The notes below the pieces were generated by a model. The model had not been told where the DNA came from. It did not search any database and worked only from the letters and a program-made list of their open reading frames with translations. From Chitinophaga ginsengisoli (GTDB taxonomy: Bacteria; Bacteroidota; Bacteroidia; Chitinophagales; Chitinophagaceae): 64,000 bases of DNA. Shown here one piece after another: positions 17,638 through 25,670 of this stretch. Location: assembly GCF_003014595.1 (NCBI RefSeq), contig NZ_PYGK01000023.1:1-64000 (forward strand), read 5' to 3'. The stretch's first letter is position 1. Each line of letters opens with the position of its first letter. The translations under genes and the position numbers were made by a program.

Positions 17638-18273
17638 TTATATCAGCTTCTGCTCTATAGCTGCCCTGATCATTGCTGCCACATTTTTCACATCAAATTT
17701 CTGTAGCAGGCTTTTGCGATGTGTCTCTACTGTCAACGGGCTTAAATGTAATGTTCCGGCGATATCAGTAGTAGTCATACCATCTGCAATAAGTTGCAGA
17801 ATCTCCTTTTCTCTTTTGGTGAGCCGGGGCACATCCTTCAACTCATTTACCGAGGGTCTTGACATGATCTCTTTCACTGCATGACTGAAACTAACCCGTC
17901 CGTTCAAAGCCTCATTAATACAGGCTATTAATTCCTCTCCGGAGATATTTTTCAGCAGGTATCCTGTCGCACCGTTCTGTAACATCTGCAGCACCATACT
18001 GCGTTCACTGTGATTGCTCAGTGCCAGTACACAGGTATCGGGCGAGCGTTTCTTTATTTCCCTGCAAAGGTCGATACCGCTGACATCGGGCAGGCTGATA
18101 TCCAGCAGAACGATATTTACAGGATGATCCTTCAGGAAATGGACAAAGTCTGTCCCTGTGGTAAAGCAACCCACAATAGTGATATCTGCTGCATTCACCA
18201 GTAGCTTCTGCAATCCCTCCTGTACAATTGGATGATCATCCACAATGGCGAGTGTGGTCTTATTATCCGACAT
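17638..18273 (-). CDS. NarL/LuxR-family response regulator
   Basis: A 211-residue regulator. The receiver domain covers residues 1-125, with acidic pocket VDDHP at 11-15, phosphorylation aspartate near 56 (VLLDISLPDVSG) and conserved lysine in GYLLKN near 107. The LuxR-type helix-turn-helix follows (LTKREKEILQLIADG and VETHRKSLLQKF). Its start overlaps the end of the kinase gene by 11 bases, so the two are a coupled pair. Confidence 0.93.
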   Translation of the reverse strand: MSDNKTTLAIVDDHPIVQEGLQKLLVNAADITIVGCFTTGTDFVHFLKDHPVNIVLLDISLPDVSGIDLCREIKKRSPDTCVLALSNHSERSMVLQMLQNGATGYLLKNISGEELIACINEALNGRVSFSHAVKEIMSRPSVNELKDVPRLTKREKEILQLIADGMTTTDIAGTLHLSPLTVETHRKSLLQKFDVKNVAAMIRAAIEQKLI

Positions 18274-20293
18274 GTAATGCTATGTTTATCGTGGTTCCTT
18301 CGTTGATAACGGATGTAATGTCCATTGTTCCCCTGAGGAAACCCACCCTGTTCCTTATGTTACTGAGCCCTATACCTTTCCCGTTGATGGCTGTATCAAA
18401 ACCTTTTCCATTGTCTTCCTGTGTGATCAGGAATGTATCTCCGTCCTGGCTGCATTGCAGGATAATATTACTTGCAGCAGCATGACGGATCGCATTTGCC
18501 AGCAATTCCTGTACAATGCGGTAGATGTTGATCTGTGTCTGTTCCGGCATAGCTGGTTCAATACCATAAGCCTGGAAGTCTATCTTCAAAGCATTCGTCA
18601 TCGCTGACTCACATAAGTCTTTCAATGCAGTTTGCAGGCCAAACTTCAGCAGGTTTGCCGGCATCATATTATGTGCAATACGGCGCAACTCAGTCAGGGA
18701 ATCATCCAGCTGGCTGATTGTCCTCCGGAGTTCGTGCTGCTGTTCAGCAGCTATTTTATCAACCTGACCTGACAGGTTTAATTTCACGCCTGCTAACGCC
18801 CCTCCCAGGCCATCGTGCAGGTCCCTGGCCAATCTGCGGCGCTCCTGTTCCTCACCCTGTAACACCGCCTGCCCGAACCGGAGGCGTTGCTGTTGTTCTA
18901 TATCCTTCAATTCCTGCTGATGATTCAGTTCTTTCTGCAACAACAATTTCCTGTTACTACGATAGTACAACAACGCAAATATGGCTACTATCAATAAGAG
19001 CAAAGCAGTGGAGGCAAGGAGTAAAATATATAAACGGCTGTTCCTTGCCGAGAGTGCAGCCTGTTCGTTCTTTGCTTTCAGTGTAATGATCTCTTTCTGG
19101 CTTTCGGCACGCTGATATTTCATCTCTAGTTCATTGATATCATTAGCAACATCACTCTCATGCAGACTGTCGCTCAGATGACGCGACTGCTTCATCCACT
19201 CATAAGCAGGCTTCATTTGCCCCAGTCCTGCATAACTTGCTGCCAGTCCTTCGTACACTTCCAACCTGCTGCTACCCAGCTCCATTACTTCTTCATCTTT
19301 GGAAAGCTCCAGGAGGATCTGTTTTACCGGTTCATATTTCTTATTCGCCAGCAATGCTTTGACCTTATAGAACAGCAGTTCCTGTATCACATACGCTTTA
19401 TTGGGCCCTTTGGCAGCCGCTATTCCTTTATCAAAACTGGTCTCTGCCTGCGTATATTGCTGATCATGTAAATAACACAATCCCTCTACCATATAGTGTA
19501 CTGCATATAGTTCTGATTCCGGATAGGGAGCAAGTAATGTCTTTACGGCCGCCACTGTTTTCTTCGCTTCATCATATTTCTTCAGGTAGGTGTAATTCTC
19601 TCCTGCCCTGTTCAGCGCCGCCACCAATCTTGAAGGCTGTGCATTGGTCGATCGAAAGATCTGAATAGCCCGATCATAGTAAGGTTCAGCTTTGTCATAT
19701 TCCTCCAGGTTCATAAAGGCGGTGCCTATACCTGCATACTGGGATGCTACGATAGCACTATCTCCTGCTTTGAGCGCATATGGAATGGCTTTGTTCAGTA
19801 TAATATCAATATAGGCCCTATCGTCGTCTTTTCGCTGTCTGATGGCGGCACGGTTTATCCACACGTTTGCTCTTGACTGATATGCTTCCTTTGTAGTAAA
19901 GTTGTTTAAAAGGCTATCTGCCTTTGCAAAGGCGGCATCACTCCTGTCTATATCAGCACTGTAATAGAGATATCCTTCATGTGCATAGGAAACAGCCAGG
20001 AGGAAGGGATACTGTTTACTGAGTCTACGGGCTTCATCCAGGCATTGTCTTGCCTTTGCTGTGTCTCTGGGCACCCAATAATATATCAGTCCATATTGGG
20101 CCCTTGCCTTTAAACTATCGGAGGTGGTCTTCTGCAATATGGTGGTCAGGCTATCATAATATCTCTGCTGATCAAGAGGCAACTGGGCTTTACAACATAC
20201 AGAAATGATTACGAATAATATTATCAGGTTAAGTAAACGGATCATGGTCAGTAAAATTAAAAAAATACCTGGAAACAGGTAGAAATAAATCAT
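18263..20293 (-). CDS. TPR-containing sensor histidine kinase (HisKA_3 type)
   Basis: A 676-residue membrane kinase. A signal peptide or first membrane segment is followed by a periplasmic region of TPR-like helices (about 45-400), one transmembrane helix (ILLLASTALLLLIVAIFALLYY), a coiled segment, and a HisKA_3 dimerisation domain with the phospho-accepting histidine in RRLARDLHDGLGG. The ATPase domain has QELLANAIRHA (N box), DNGKGFD and GIGLSNIRNR. The alternative ATG at 20245 gives a cleaner signal peptide. The architecture is common in Bacteroidota. The signal is unknown. Confidence 0.9.
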   Translation of the reverse strand: MIYFYLFPGIFLILLTMIRLLNLIILFVIISVCCKAQLPLDQQRYYDSLTTILQKTTSDSLKARAQYGLIYYWVPRDTAKARQCLDEARRLSKQYPFLLAVSYAHEGYLYYSADIDRSDAAFAKADSLLNNFTTKEAYQSRANVWINRAAIRQRKDDDRAYIDIILNKAIPYALKAGDSAIVASQYAGIGTAFMNLEEYDKAEPYYDRAIQIFRSTNAQPSRLVAALNRAGENYTYLKKYDEAKKTVAAVKTLLAPYPESELYAVHYMVEGLCYLHDQQYTQAETSFDKGIAAAKGPNKAYVIQELLFYKVKALLANKKYEPVKQILLELSKDEEVMELGSSRLEVYEGLAASYAGLGQMKPAYEWMKQSRHLSDSLHESDVANDINELEMKYQRAESQKEIITLKAKNEQAALSARNSRLYILLLASTALLLLIVAIFALLYYRSNRKLLLQKELNHQQELKDIEQQQRLRFGQAVLQGEEQERRRLARDLHDGLGGALAGVKLNLSGQVDKIAAEQQHELRRTISQLDDSLTELRRIAHNMMPANLLKFGLQTALKDLCESAMTNALKIDFQAYGIEPAMPEQTQINIYRIVQELLANAIRHAAASNIILQCSQDGDTFLITQEDNGKGFDTAINGKGIGLSNIRNRVGFLRGTMDITSVINEGTTINIALHVG

Positions 20294-20304
20294 GGGTTCC
20301 CGGT

Positions 20305-20336
20305 ATTGTCACGCCTAACGGTCAGGTATAACTTTG
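20305..20336 (+). promoter_or_regulatory. Bacteroidota-type promoter for the small lipoprotein gene
   Basis: ATTG at 20305-20308, a 20-base spacer and TAACTTTG at 20329-20336 fit the phylum consensus. The start codon follows about 70 bases downstream. Confidence 0.6.
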
Positions 20337-20405
20337 CTTTTCGATAACAGGGACGCCGAAAACTGATTAACTGAAAGAGTAGGCATTTTACCAAACTTTG
20401 CATGT

Positions 20406-20789
20406 ATGAAATTCTTAAGAAACGCACTCCTGGCATTAATGTTAGCCTCAGCTTTTACTGGCTGTTCTAAAGACGATGATAACAAACCAGCATCCAAATC
20501 CCATAAAGTAATTTTCAAGGCAACTGCCAGTACGGGTTCCAACATCTCGGTAGCTGTTTACGCTTATGATGCCAATCAGACAACTGCTACCAGCCTTACC
20601 GGCACTACCTGGACGAGTCCTGAGATTACCGTTCCGGCAGGCACCGTAATGGCAACAGCAGCTGTTAGTGCGTCTGGCGCAAATGCATCTTCATCGTTAA
20701 AAGTGCAGATCTATGTAGACGGTGAATTAAAGAAAGAGGGTACTTCCACGGGGCAAATTCTCAGTGCATCGGTTAGTTATGGCTTCTAA
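20406..20789 (+). CDS. Small secreted lipoprotein, MmpS-like beta-sandwich
   Basis: A 127-residue lipoprotein with signal peptide and lipobox AFTGC (cysteine at 20) followed by SKDDDNK. The mature part alternates Val/Ile strands with Thr/Ser/Ala turns (HKVIFKATASTGSNISVAVY, VQIYVDGELKKEG). That pattern resembles MmpS-type small beta-sandwich domains common in this phylum, but the similarity is by eye. It is monocistronic, between a promoter and a strong terminator. Confidence 0.75.
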   Translation: MKFLRNALLALMLASAFTGCSKDDDNKPASKSHKVIFKATASTGSNISVAVYAYDANQTTATSLTGTTWTSPEITVPAGTVMATAAVSASGANASSSLKVQIYVDGELKKEGTSTGQILSASVSYGF

Positions 20790-20849
20790 CATGGCGTTAT
20801 CATGATGTACTGAACTTAAAAAGTGACATCTTTTGTTACAATCCCAACA

Positions 20850-20879
20850 AAAAAGGCAGCAGAAAAATGCTGCCTTTTT
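20850..20879. terminator. Bidirectional terminator between lipoprotein and HxlR genes
   Basis: A perfect 12-bp stem (AAAAAGGCAGCA and TGCTGCCTTTTT) has a 6-base loop. T runs exist on both strands, so it ends both convergent genes. Confidence 0.9.
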
Positions 20880-21269
20880 CTATCTGGAATATTTGCAGAA
20901 TTCCAGAGGGCCAGTTCCCCAGTCTCTTTTTCCCCACAGATGCAAGTCCAGTACAATAGCCAGTAAGGCTGCTCCTTTTTCGGTATGTGTATAGATAACC
21001 TGTGGAGGAACTGTCTCATTCAATATTGTTTTCTCAGCCAATCCTTCATCTACCAACTCTTTTAACCTCTTCCCCAATACCTGATCAGACAATGAAGGGA
21101 AAACTTCCTTCAGGCGGCTGAACTGCCGCACGCCCTGTGAGATGCAGTAGAGGATCTGCATCTTCCATCTGGGACTGATCATCTTCAGCATATCATTCAC
21201 TTCACATGAAGCTGCCAATACTTTCAGGTTATATGCATTGGTAGAAGTCTCCTTGATCTTGCTCGCCAT
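20880..21269 (-). CDS. HxlR-family transcriptional regulator
   Basis: A 129-residue winged-helix regulator. The conserved HxlR core is present: MISPRWKMQILYCISQGVRQF, then FPSLSDQVLGKRLKELVDEGL and YTHTEKGAALLAI. The N-terminal cysteine C26 (AASCEVND) is in the usual place for redox- or aldehyde-sensing members. It is divergent from the alpha/beta-hydrolase gene, with an inverted repeat between them. Confidence 0.9.
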   Translation of the reverse strand: MASKIKETSTNAYNLKVLAASCEVNDMLKMISPRWKMQILYCISQGVRQFSRLKEVFPSLSDQVLGKRLKELVDEGLAEKTILNETVPPQVIYTHTEKGAALLAIVLDLHLWGKRDWGTGPLEFCKYSR

Positions 21270-21285
21270 ATAGATTCATTTAACG

Positions 21286-21303
21286 ACTCACTTTCGGGTG
21301 AGT
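21286..21303. promoter_or_regulatory. Inverted repeat, candidate HxlR operator
   Basis: ACTCAC (21286-21291), a 6-base spacer and GTGAGT (21298-21303) form a perfect inverted repeat. It abuts the ATTG element of the hydrolase promoter at 21305, a position where a bound repressor would block transcription. Confidence 0.5.
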
Positions 21304-21304
21304 T

Positions 21305-21336
21305 ATTGCCGGCCATTCGCGGCCGGGATAAATTTG
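21305..21336 (+). promoter_or_regulatory. Bacteroidota-type promoter of the hydrolase gene
   Basis: ATTG at 21305-21308, a 20-base spacer and TAAATTTG at 21329-21336. It excludes the upstream ATG at 21298 as the start and supports the ATG at 21355. Confidence 0.6.
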
Positions 21337-21354
21337 CCTTCAAAAATAAACATT

Positions 21355-22155
21355 ATGAAAATAAGAAAAATCAGGCTGGCACTACTCCTGTTAGCATCCG
21401 TTTTTGTATTTACGGATACCTACGCACAATCTACTTCGTCCAAACATCCTGTATATGTGCTGGTGCATGGTGCCTGGCATGGTGGCTGGTGCTGGCAGCG
21501 GGTGAGCAACCTGCTTAGAGAACACGGTGATATTGTTTATACGCCTACACTCAGCGGACTGGGAGAGCATAAAAACATACTGAGTCCCGCCGTCAACCTG
21601 GAAACGCATATCTCAGATATCGTCAACCTGATAGAAATGGAAGATCTTCATAATGTGATACTTGTAGGTCATAGCTATGCGGGTACAGTGATTGCCGGTG
21701 TTGCAGACAGGATTCCGGAGCGATTGAGTAAACTGGTATTCCTGGATGCCATATTACCGGAGAACGGGCAAAGCGCATTCTCTATTCAACCTAAAGCAGT
21801 ACAGGATGCCATGGCTAAAGCCGCAGAAAAAGACGACGGACTGACGCTTCCGGCATGGTCTGCTGAGACATTCGGTGTAAGCAATCCGACAGATATCAGT
21901 TGGGTGAATGCACGACTGGCAGGTCAGCCTTTCAGGACATTTACACAGCCACTGGTGTTGCAACATCCTTACGGCAATCATCTTCCCTTGATCTATATCG
22001 CCTGTACCGTAAAAATGCTGCCGGCGATAGTTCCTTTTGCGGAAAAGACAAAAAACAGTAAGGATTGGCAATATTATGCACTGGCGACAGGGCATGATGC
22101 GATGATCACAGAACCGGGGAAAACGGCGGCTTTGCTGGAATCGTTTGCGAAATGA
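21355..22155 (+). CDS. Secreted alpha/beta-fold hydrolase
   Basis: A 266-residue protein with signal peptide MKIRKIRLALLLLASVFVFT...AQ, so it acts in the periplasm or outside. The fold markers are the oxyanion segment VLVHGAWHGGWCW near 34-46 and the nucleophile elbow GHSYAG near 103-108. The catalytic Asp is probably near FLDA and the catalytic His is in TGHDAMI near the end. This subgroup (esterases and hydroxynitrile-lyase relatives) is broad, so the substrate is unknown. The divergent HxlR gene probably controls it. Confidence 0.85.
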   Translation: MKIRKIRLALLLLASVFVFTDTYAQSTSSKHPVYVLVHGAWHGGWCWQRVSNLLREHGDIVYTPTLSGLGEHKNILSPAVNLETHISDIVNLIEMEDLHNVILVGHSYAGTVIAGVADRIPERLSKLVFLDAILPENGQSAFSIQPKAVQDAMAKAAEKDDGLTLPAWSAETFGVSNPTDISWVNARLAGQPFRTFTQPLVLQHPYGNHLPLIYIACTVKMLPAIVPFAEKTKNSKDWQYYALATGHDAMITEPGKTAALLESFAK

Positions 22156-22181
22156 CGGGGTTAAGCTATACATACAATGCT

Positions 22182-22272
22182 TTGATACCTGTTTGATACC
22201 TCTTATCCTCCCTTAATCCTCCCTTCGAAAGGGAGGATTAAGGGAGGATAAGAGGTATCAAACAGGTATCAA
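22182..22272. repeat. 44-bp perfect inverted repeat with 3-base loop
   Basis: The arm at 22182-22225 and its exact reverse complement at 22229-22272 flank the loop CGA. Each arm is itself built of two short near-repeats (TTGATACCT twice, TTATCCTCCC/TTAATCCTCCC). Pairing can continue two more bases past a one-base bulge. It sits 26 bases after the hydrolase stop codon. Confidence 0.95.
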
Positions 22273-22330
22273 GCAGGGAAAAGAGCACTCTTTCAAGTCG
22301 GGTTACAAGACCTTCCCATATGATATGAAA

Positions 22331-22359
22331 TTGTCATACATATAACTGCATTATCTTTG
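22331..22359 (+). promoter_or_regulatory. Bacteroidota-type promoter of the 39-residue gene
   Basis: TTG at 22331-22333, an 18-base spacer and TATCTTTG at 22352-22359. The ATG at 22381 follows with a short leader. Confidence 0.6.
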
Positions 22360-22380
22360 CATCCTTTTAAACTCCAAAAC

Positions 22381-22500
22381 ATGAGACACACATTCAGATT
22401 TTACAAAACTTCATCAAACAGATGGTATATTGATCTTCCCGGTTGGGAAGGTGGTATTGGCGAGCTGGAAATGGTGGACGGTGATAAAGTATGGGGCTGA
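22381..22500 (+). CDS. Small protein resembling the start of DUF6717
   Basis: A 39-residue reading beginning MRHTFRFYKTSSNRWYIDLP and ending DGDKVWG. The RFxKT..RWYxxLPxWxG..xELEMVxG pattern is, from memory, that of DUF6717 proteins, which are longer. The stop codon is inside the left arm of the terminator hairpin, so the usual C-terminus is absent. The promoter in front of it favours expression. Function unknown. Confidence 0.55.
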   Translation: MRHTFRFYKTSSNRWYIDLPGWEGGIGELEMVDGDKVWG

Positions 22501-22513
22501 TTTCTCAGCCCCA
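22490..22513. terminator. Bidirectional terminator-like hairpin
   Basis: ATGGGGCTGA and TCAGCCCCAT form a perfect 10-bp stem around TTTC. It lies between the small gene and the convergent amidohydrolase gene, and the small gene's stop codon is inside the stem. T runs are weak. Confidence 0.65.
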
Positions 22514-22521
22514 TTACCGTA

Positions 22522-23613
22522 TTATTCAAACAAGCGCTTATCTATCCCCGGAATGATCTTCAATGCGTTCTGATAATACACCTTCCTCAATATATCATCC
22601 GGCAATGCCATACCATACATCCGCCAGAAGGCATGGTATTTTTTGTGGTAAGGAAAGTATTCATCTGCTGTTTCGAGCACACGGAAATAGGTAGTATATT
22701 CTTCCGGCTGCCAGGAATCCTTACCGAAAAGGATCCTGTTCTGATACTTCTCAAAGAACTGTCTTGCCGCTCTCGGCTGTCGTCCCAGTTCAGCAATCAC
22801 TGCTCCGAATTCAACATACATATTCGGTATCTCGTCCATCAACTGCGATAAATGCGCCAGATCGCTCCCATACCAGCCAAAGTGGGCGTTTATGAAGGTC
22901 GTACCCGGATGTTTCTTAAACATCCGGTGTTGCTCTTCAATAATCTGCTCCCAGGGCGCGGGATCCGTATCACTACGCTTGCGTCCCGGATGAGTGATCA
23001 ATTCCAGCCAGCGTTCGTTGTTATAATCTGCTGGTTGCCAGAATTGTTTCGGATCAGCCGCATGTATCAGTACAGGGATCTTCAGTTTACCGCATTGGTC
23101 CCATATAGCATCCAGGCGGGGATCATCAATAGCGACCCGCTTGCCTTTATTATCACGTACACTAAGCCCCAGGTTCTTAAATACCTTCAGGCCGTTTGCA
23201 CCATTCTTCACATCTTCCGTCAGCTGACGAACTGCTTTCTCTGTCCATCCCTCCTCTCCTATGCCGCTGAAATCAATATTCGCAAAAATGATGAACCGGT
23301 TAGGCGCCTTACTCTTCACATTATCTGTCTGCGCTTTCAGCCCGCTGCCGTTACCTCCACTAAGGTTCACCATTACTTTCATATTCAGGGCATCCATATC
23401 CTGTAGCAGGTCCCGCAGGTTTCCCGATGACAAACCGTTCTGGTGATTATGTACATCTATGAAAGGGAACTTCGCCCTTGTCAGCTTATGTTCCGGTACT
23501 ACCAGGGAGGAAGGCGGATCGTATTTTTCAAAATCAATGGTGGGTCTTTCCTGGCCATAACACATAGAACTGGTACATATTAAGGCACAGGCGACAATAG
23601 ACAGTTTACGCAT
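22522..23613 (-). CDS. Secreted amidohydrolase family protein
   Basis: A 363-residue TIM-barrel hydrolase with an N-terminal signal peptide (MRKLSIVACALICTSSMCYG). Metal-site motifs of the Amidohydro_2 type are visible: FIDVHNHQN near 51-59, a histidine in PVLIHAADPKQF near 183, FINAHFGW near 246-253 and a terminal aspartate in LFGKDSW near 305. Related proteins include decarboxylases and lactonases acting on small organic acids. The substrate is unknown. No operon partner is present. Confidence 0.85.
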   Translation of the reverse strand: MRKLSIVACALICTSSMCYGQERPTIDFEKYDPPSSLVVPEHKLTRAKFPFIDVHNHQNGLSSGNLRDLLQDMDALNMKVMVNLSGGNGSGLKAQTDNVKSKAPNRFIIFANIDFSGIGEEGWTEKAVRQLTEDVKNGANGLKVFKNLGLSVRDNKGKRVAIDDPRLDAIWDQCGKLKIPVLIHAADPKQFWQPADYNNERWLELITHPGRKRSDTDPAPWEQIIEEQHRMFKKHPGTTFINAHFGWYGSDLAHLSQLMDEIPNMYVEFGAVIAELGRQPRAARQFFEKYQNRILFGKDSWQPEEYTTYFRVLETADEYFPYHKKYHAFWRMYGMALPDDILRKVYYQNALKIIPGIDKRLFE

Positions 23614-24070
23614 ATGTTGTAGAGTAGTTTAATCTAATTTATAAAAAGATCAGAAGTATGAAAAGGTAAGCTTTATGAGCGGTAAGTGGAGGGGAAAAAT
23701 ATTTTGTTTAAAGTTAAAATTATTCATTTACTTTGTTATTCAAAGTGCTTTAAAATCACTTTATACGGATGAAGAAATGGCAGTCCGCATGTATTGCAAC
23801 CTGTTAACAGCGATGCGGTTAACTGCATATCTTTCTGTTTGCCTATTGCCGGTAGCTTCTCCATCAGGGAGTATATAGTGGTACCTGGACCCGATGTTAT
23901 CCGCAACATCTAAACACTTTCAATAACCCGGTTCATTGGATCGTGACAGGCACAATGCTGATAGTCCGATCAGGGCATTGTCCTGCCATTTTTTTGGGCT
24001 TACACTTTGAAATACAAAGCATATTTAAAGAACAATATCGACCTGTACTAACTATGATAAAACATGACAT
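23614..24070. other. Non-coding gap between amidohydrolase and ferritin-like genes
   Basis: 457 AT-rich bases between divergent genes. TTACTTTG near 23733 resembles a promoter element but lacks the TA at the right place. A 67-residue open frame at 23675-23878 shows no protein character. I see nothing else. Confidence 0.4.
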
Positions 24071-24817
24071 ATGAAGACAAGTAATCAGTGGATTCTGTAC
24101 TTTAAGGAAAACGCAAAAAGGCAACGTATTGACTGGTCTTTGAAAGCAGAGATTTCTGAAAAGGAAATTGCAGCAATATTAAGTTCCCTTCAGGCCTGGC
24201 AACTGGGAGAGACATCAGACGGGAGACATTTACTGAAGGCAGTGACCAGGTATGCCAACCAGATCAATGATCTGGCTTATATTGAAGCTACCGCCCTGTT
24301 CATAAAGGAAGAACAGAAACATGGCAACAACCTGGGCATATACCTCGATAGAATAGGTAAACCAAGGATCAAAGCGGATCTCGGAGATACACTTTTTAGA
24401 AAAGTAAGGTATTTCAATGCTAATATGGAAATATGGACGCTGACAGTTACTGTTGTAGAAAGTACTGCTCAGATATTCTATCAATCCATGAAGGATGCAA
24501 GCAACTGTAAATTACTCAAGCAGATCTGTACCGATATACTTATCGATGAAGCACCTCATATTGAGTTTCAGACAGAGCGCCTTTCTATCATCTACAACAA
24601 CAAGACCGCTTTAGGGAAAGCCATCTCCATTAAGGCATATTATCTATTCTACTTCTCTACCGCATGCGTAGTATGGATGGCCCACAAAAAGTTATTCAAA
24701 GCGGGCGGTAATACGTTCAGGAAATATATGATCAAGATGAGATACAAGTACAACAGAATTATCAATCGTGTAACGGCAAACAGCGCTGCATTTAACAACA
24801 ATGCTATTGCACACTAG
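24071..24817 (+). CDS. Ferritin-like diiron-fold protein
   Basis: A 248-residue helical protein. Two ExxH-type motifs, EEQKH near 79-83 and DEAPH near 160-164, together with other glutamates (IEATALF near 71, VVEST near 127) give the four-helix diiron pattern. The C-terminal 60 residues are basic with one hydrophobic stretch (AYYLFYFSTACVVWMA). It could be a small diiron oxygenase or an unassigned ferritin-like protein. The DUF1361 membrane protein follows 21 bases later and is probably co-transcribed. Confidence 0.7.
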   Translation: MKTSNQWILYFKENAKRQRIDWSLKAEISEKEIAAILSSLQAWQLGETSDGRHLLKAVTRYANQINDLAYIEATALFIKEEQKHGNNLGIYLDRIGKPRIKADLGDTLFRKVRYFNANMEIWTLTVTVVESTAQIFYQSMKDASNCKLLKQICTDILIDEAPHIEFQTERLSIIYNNKTALGKAISIKAYYLFYFSTACVVWMAHKKLFKAGGNTFRKYMIKMRYKYNRIINRVTANSAAFNNNAIAH

Positions 24818-24838
24818 GGATTAAACAATAATACCAAT

Positions 24839-25516
24839 ATGTTAAAGAAGATTTCCTCTCTCGAAAGAATGCTGCTGGTTTCCGTGTCCTTTACCATGCT
24901 GTTGTTGTTCACCAGGTTCGTTTATACAAAAGAACTGGCGTACTGTTTTTATGTCTGGAATACCTTCCTGGCGGTATTGCCTTTATTATTCAGCCGGTTC
25001 CTGATCCGTCTGAACCGGTTTAATCTCAGGGCCATACTGTTATTAGGCTGCTGGCTGGCATTCTTCCCCAATGCTCCTTACATGATAACAGATCTTTTCC
25101 ACTATACAGAAAAACCTCCGGTTCCCAAATGGTTTGATCTGTTGCTGGTAACATCTGCAGCATGGAACGGTCTTTTATTGGGGATCGTATCGCTCATGCA
25201 GATAGAACAGTTTTTGGCCAGGTACCTGAAGGAAAGATGGGTAAAGATCACCGTGATGATAAGCTTTATGTTATGCGGCTACGGCGTCTATGTTGGCAGG
25301 TATCTGCGTTTTAACAGCTGGGATGCTGTTACCGAACCGCAAAAGCTTTTGTATACCTTCTCCCTGCATATTCTCAGGCCACAGGAACACATCATGATGT
25401 GGGCATTCACCTTTCTGTTTGGAACTATGTTTGGCATTACCTATTTCACGCTGAAACAATTGTCCGCTGTGACCACACGTCCGGGGATTGTCACCATTCC
25501 GTTTTCCCGGGGTTGA
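24839..25516 (+). CDS. DUF1361 family membrane protein
   Basis: A 225-residue integral membrane protein with about six hydrophobic segments. Conserved DUF1361 features are visible: FLAVLPLLFSRFL, FFPNAPYMITDLFH and YGVYVGRYLRFNSWD. The family has no known function. It is preceded by the ferritin-like gene in the same direction. Confidence 0.85.
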   Translation: MLKKISSLERMLLVSVSFTMLLLFTRFVYTKELAYCFYVWNTFLAVLPLLFSRFLIRLNRFNLRAILLLGCWLAFFPNAPYMITDLFHYTEKPPVPKWFDLLLVTSAAWNGLLLGIVSLMQIEQFLARYLKERWVKITVMISFMLCGYGVYVGRYLRFNSWDAVTEPQKLLYTFSLHILRPQEHIMMWAFTFLFGTMFGITYFTLKQLSAVTTRPGIVTIPFSRG

Positions 25517-25565
25517 AGCCATTCCGTATCTCCGGGATTGTCACCACGCGCTACAAACAACGGGA

Positions 25566-25650
25566 TTCCTGACGGAGTCCTATTGTGATTTATTGATGGC
25601 ATTTGCTATAAACACAGCATCCGATAAAACATAAATAAGCCCGTCAGGAA
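25566..25650. repeat. 10-bp inverted repeat with 65-base spacer
   Basis: TTCCTGACGG (25566-25575) and CCGTCAGGAA (25641-25650) are exact reverse complements between two convergent genes. A 16-17 base duplication (TCCGG[G]GATTGTCACCA) lies just before, near 25480-25550. Confidence 0.6.
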
Positions 25651-25670
25651 CATCCTTGTGCTATGGGTCC

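Noticed and set aside
23675..23878. 67-residue open frame in the gap before the ferritin-like gene
   Set aside because: There is no promoter or domain, and the composition looks like chance in AT-rich sequence.
25551..25660. Minus-strand fragment reading HKDVPDG.., like the end of the reductase at 42 kb
   Set aside because: Likeness covers only about six residues and comes from a shared 18-base stretch. It is not enough to call a gene remnant.
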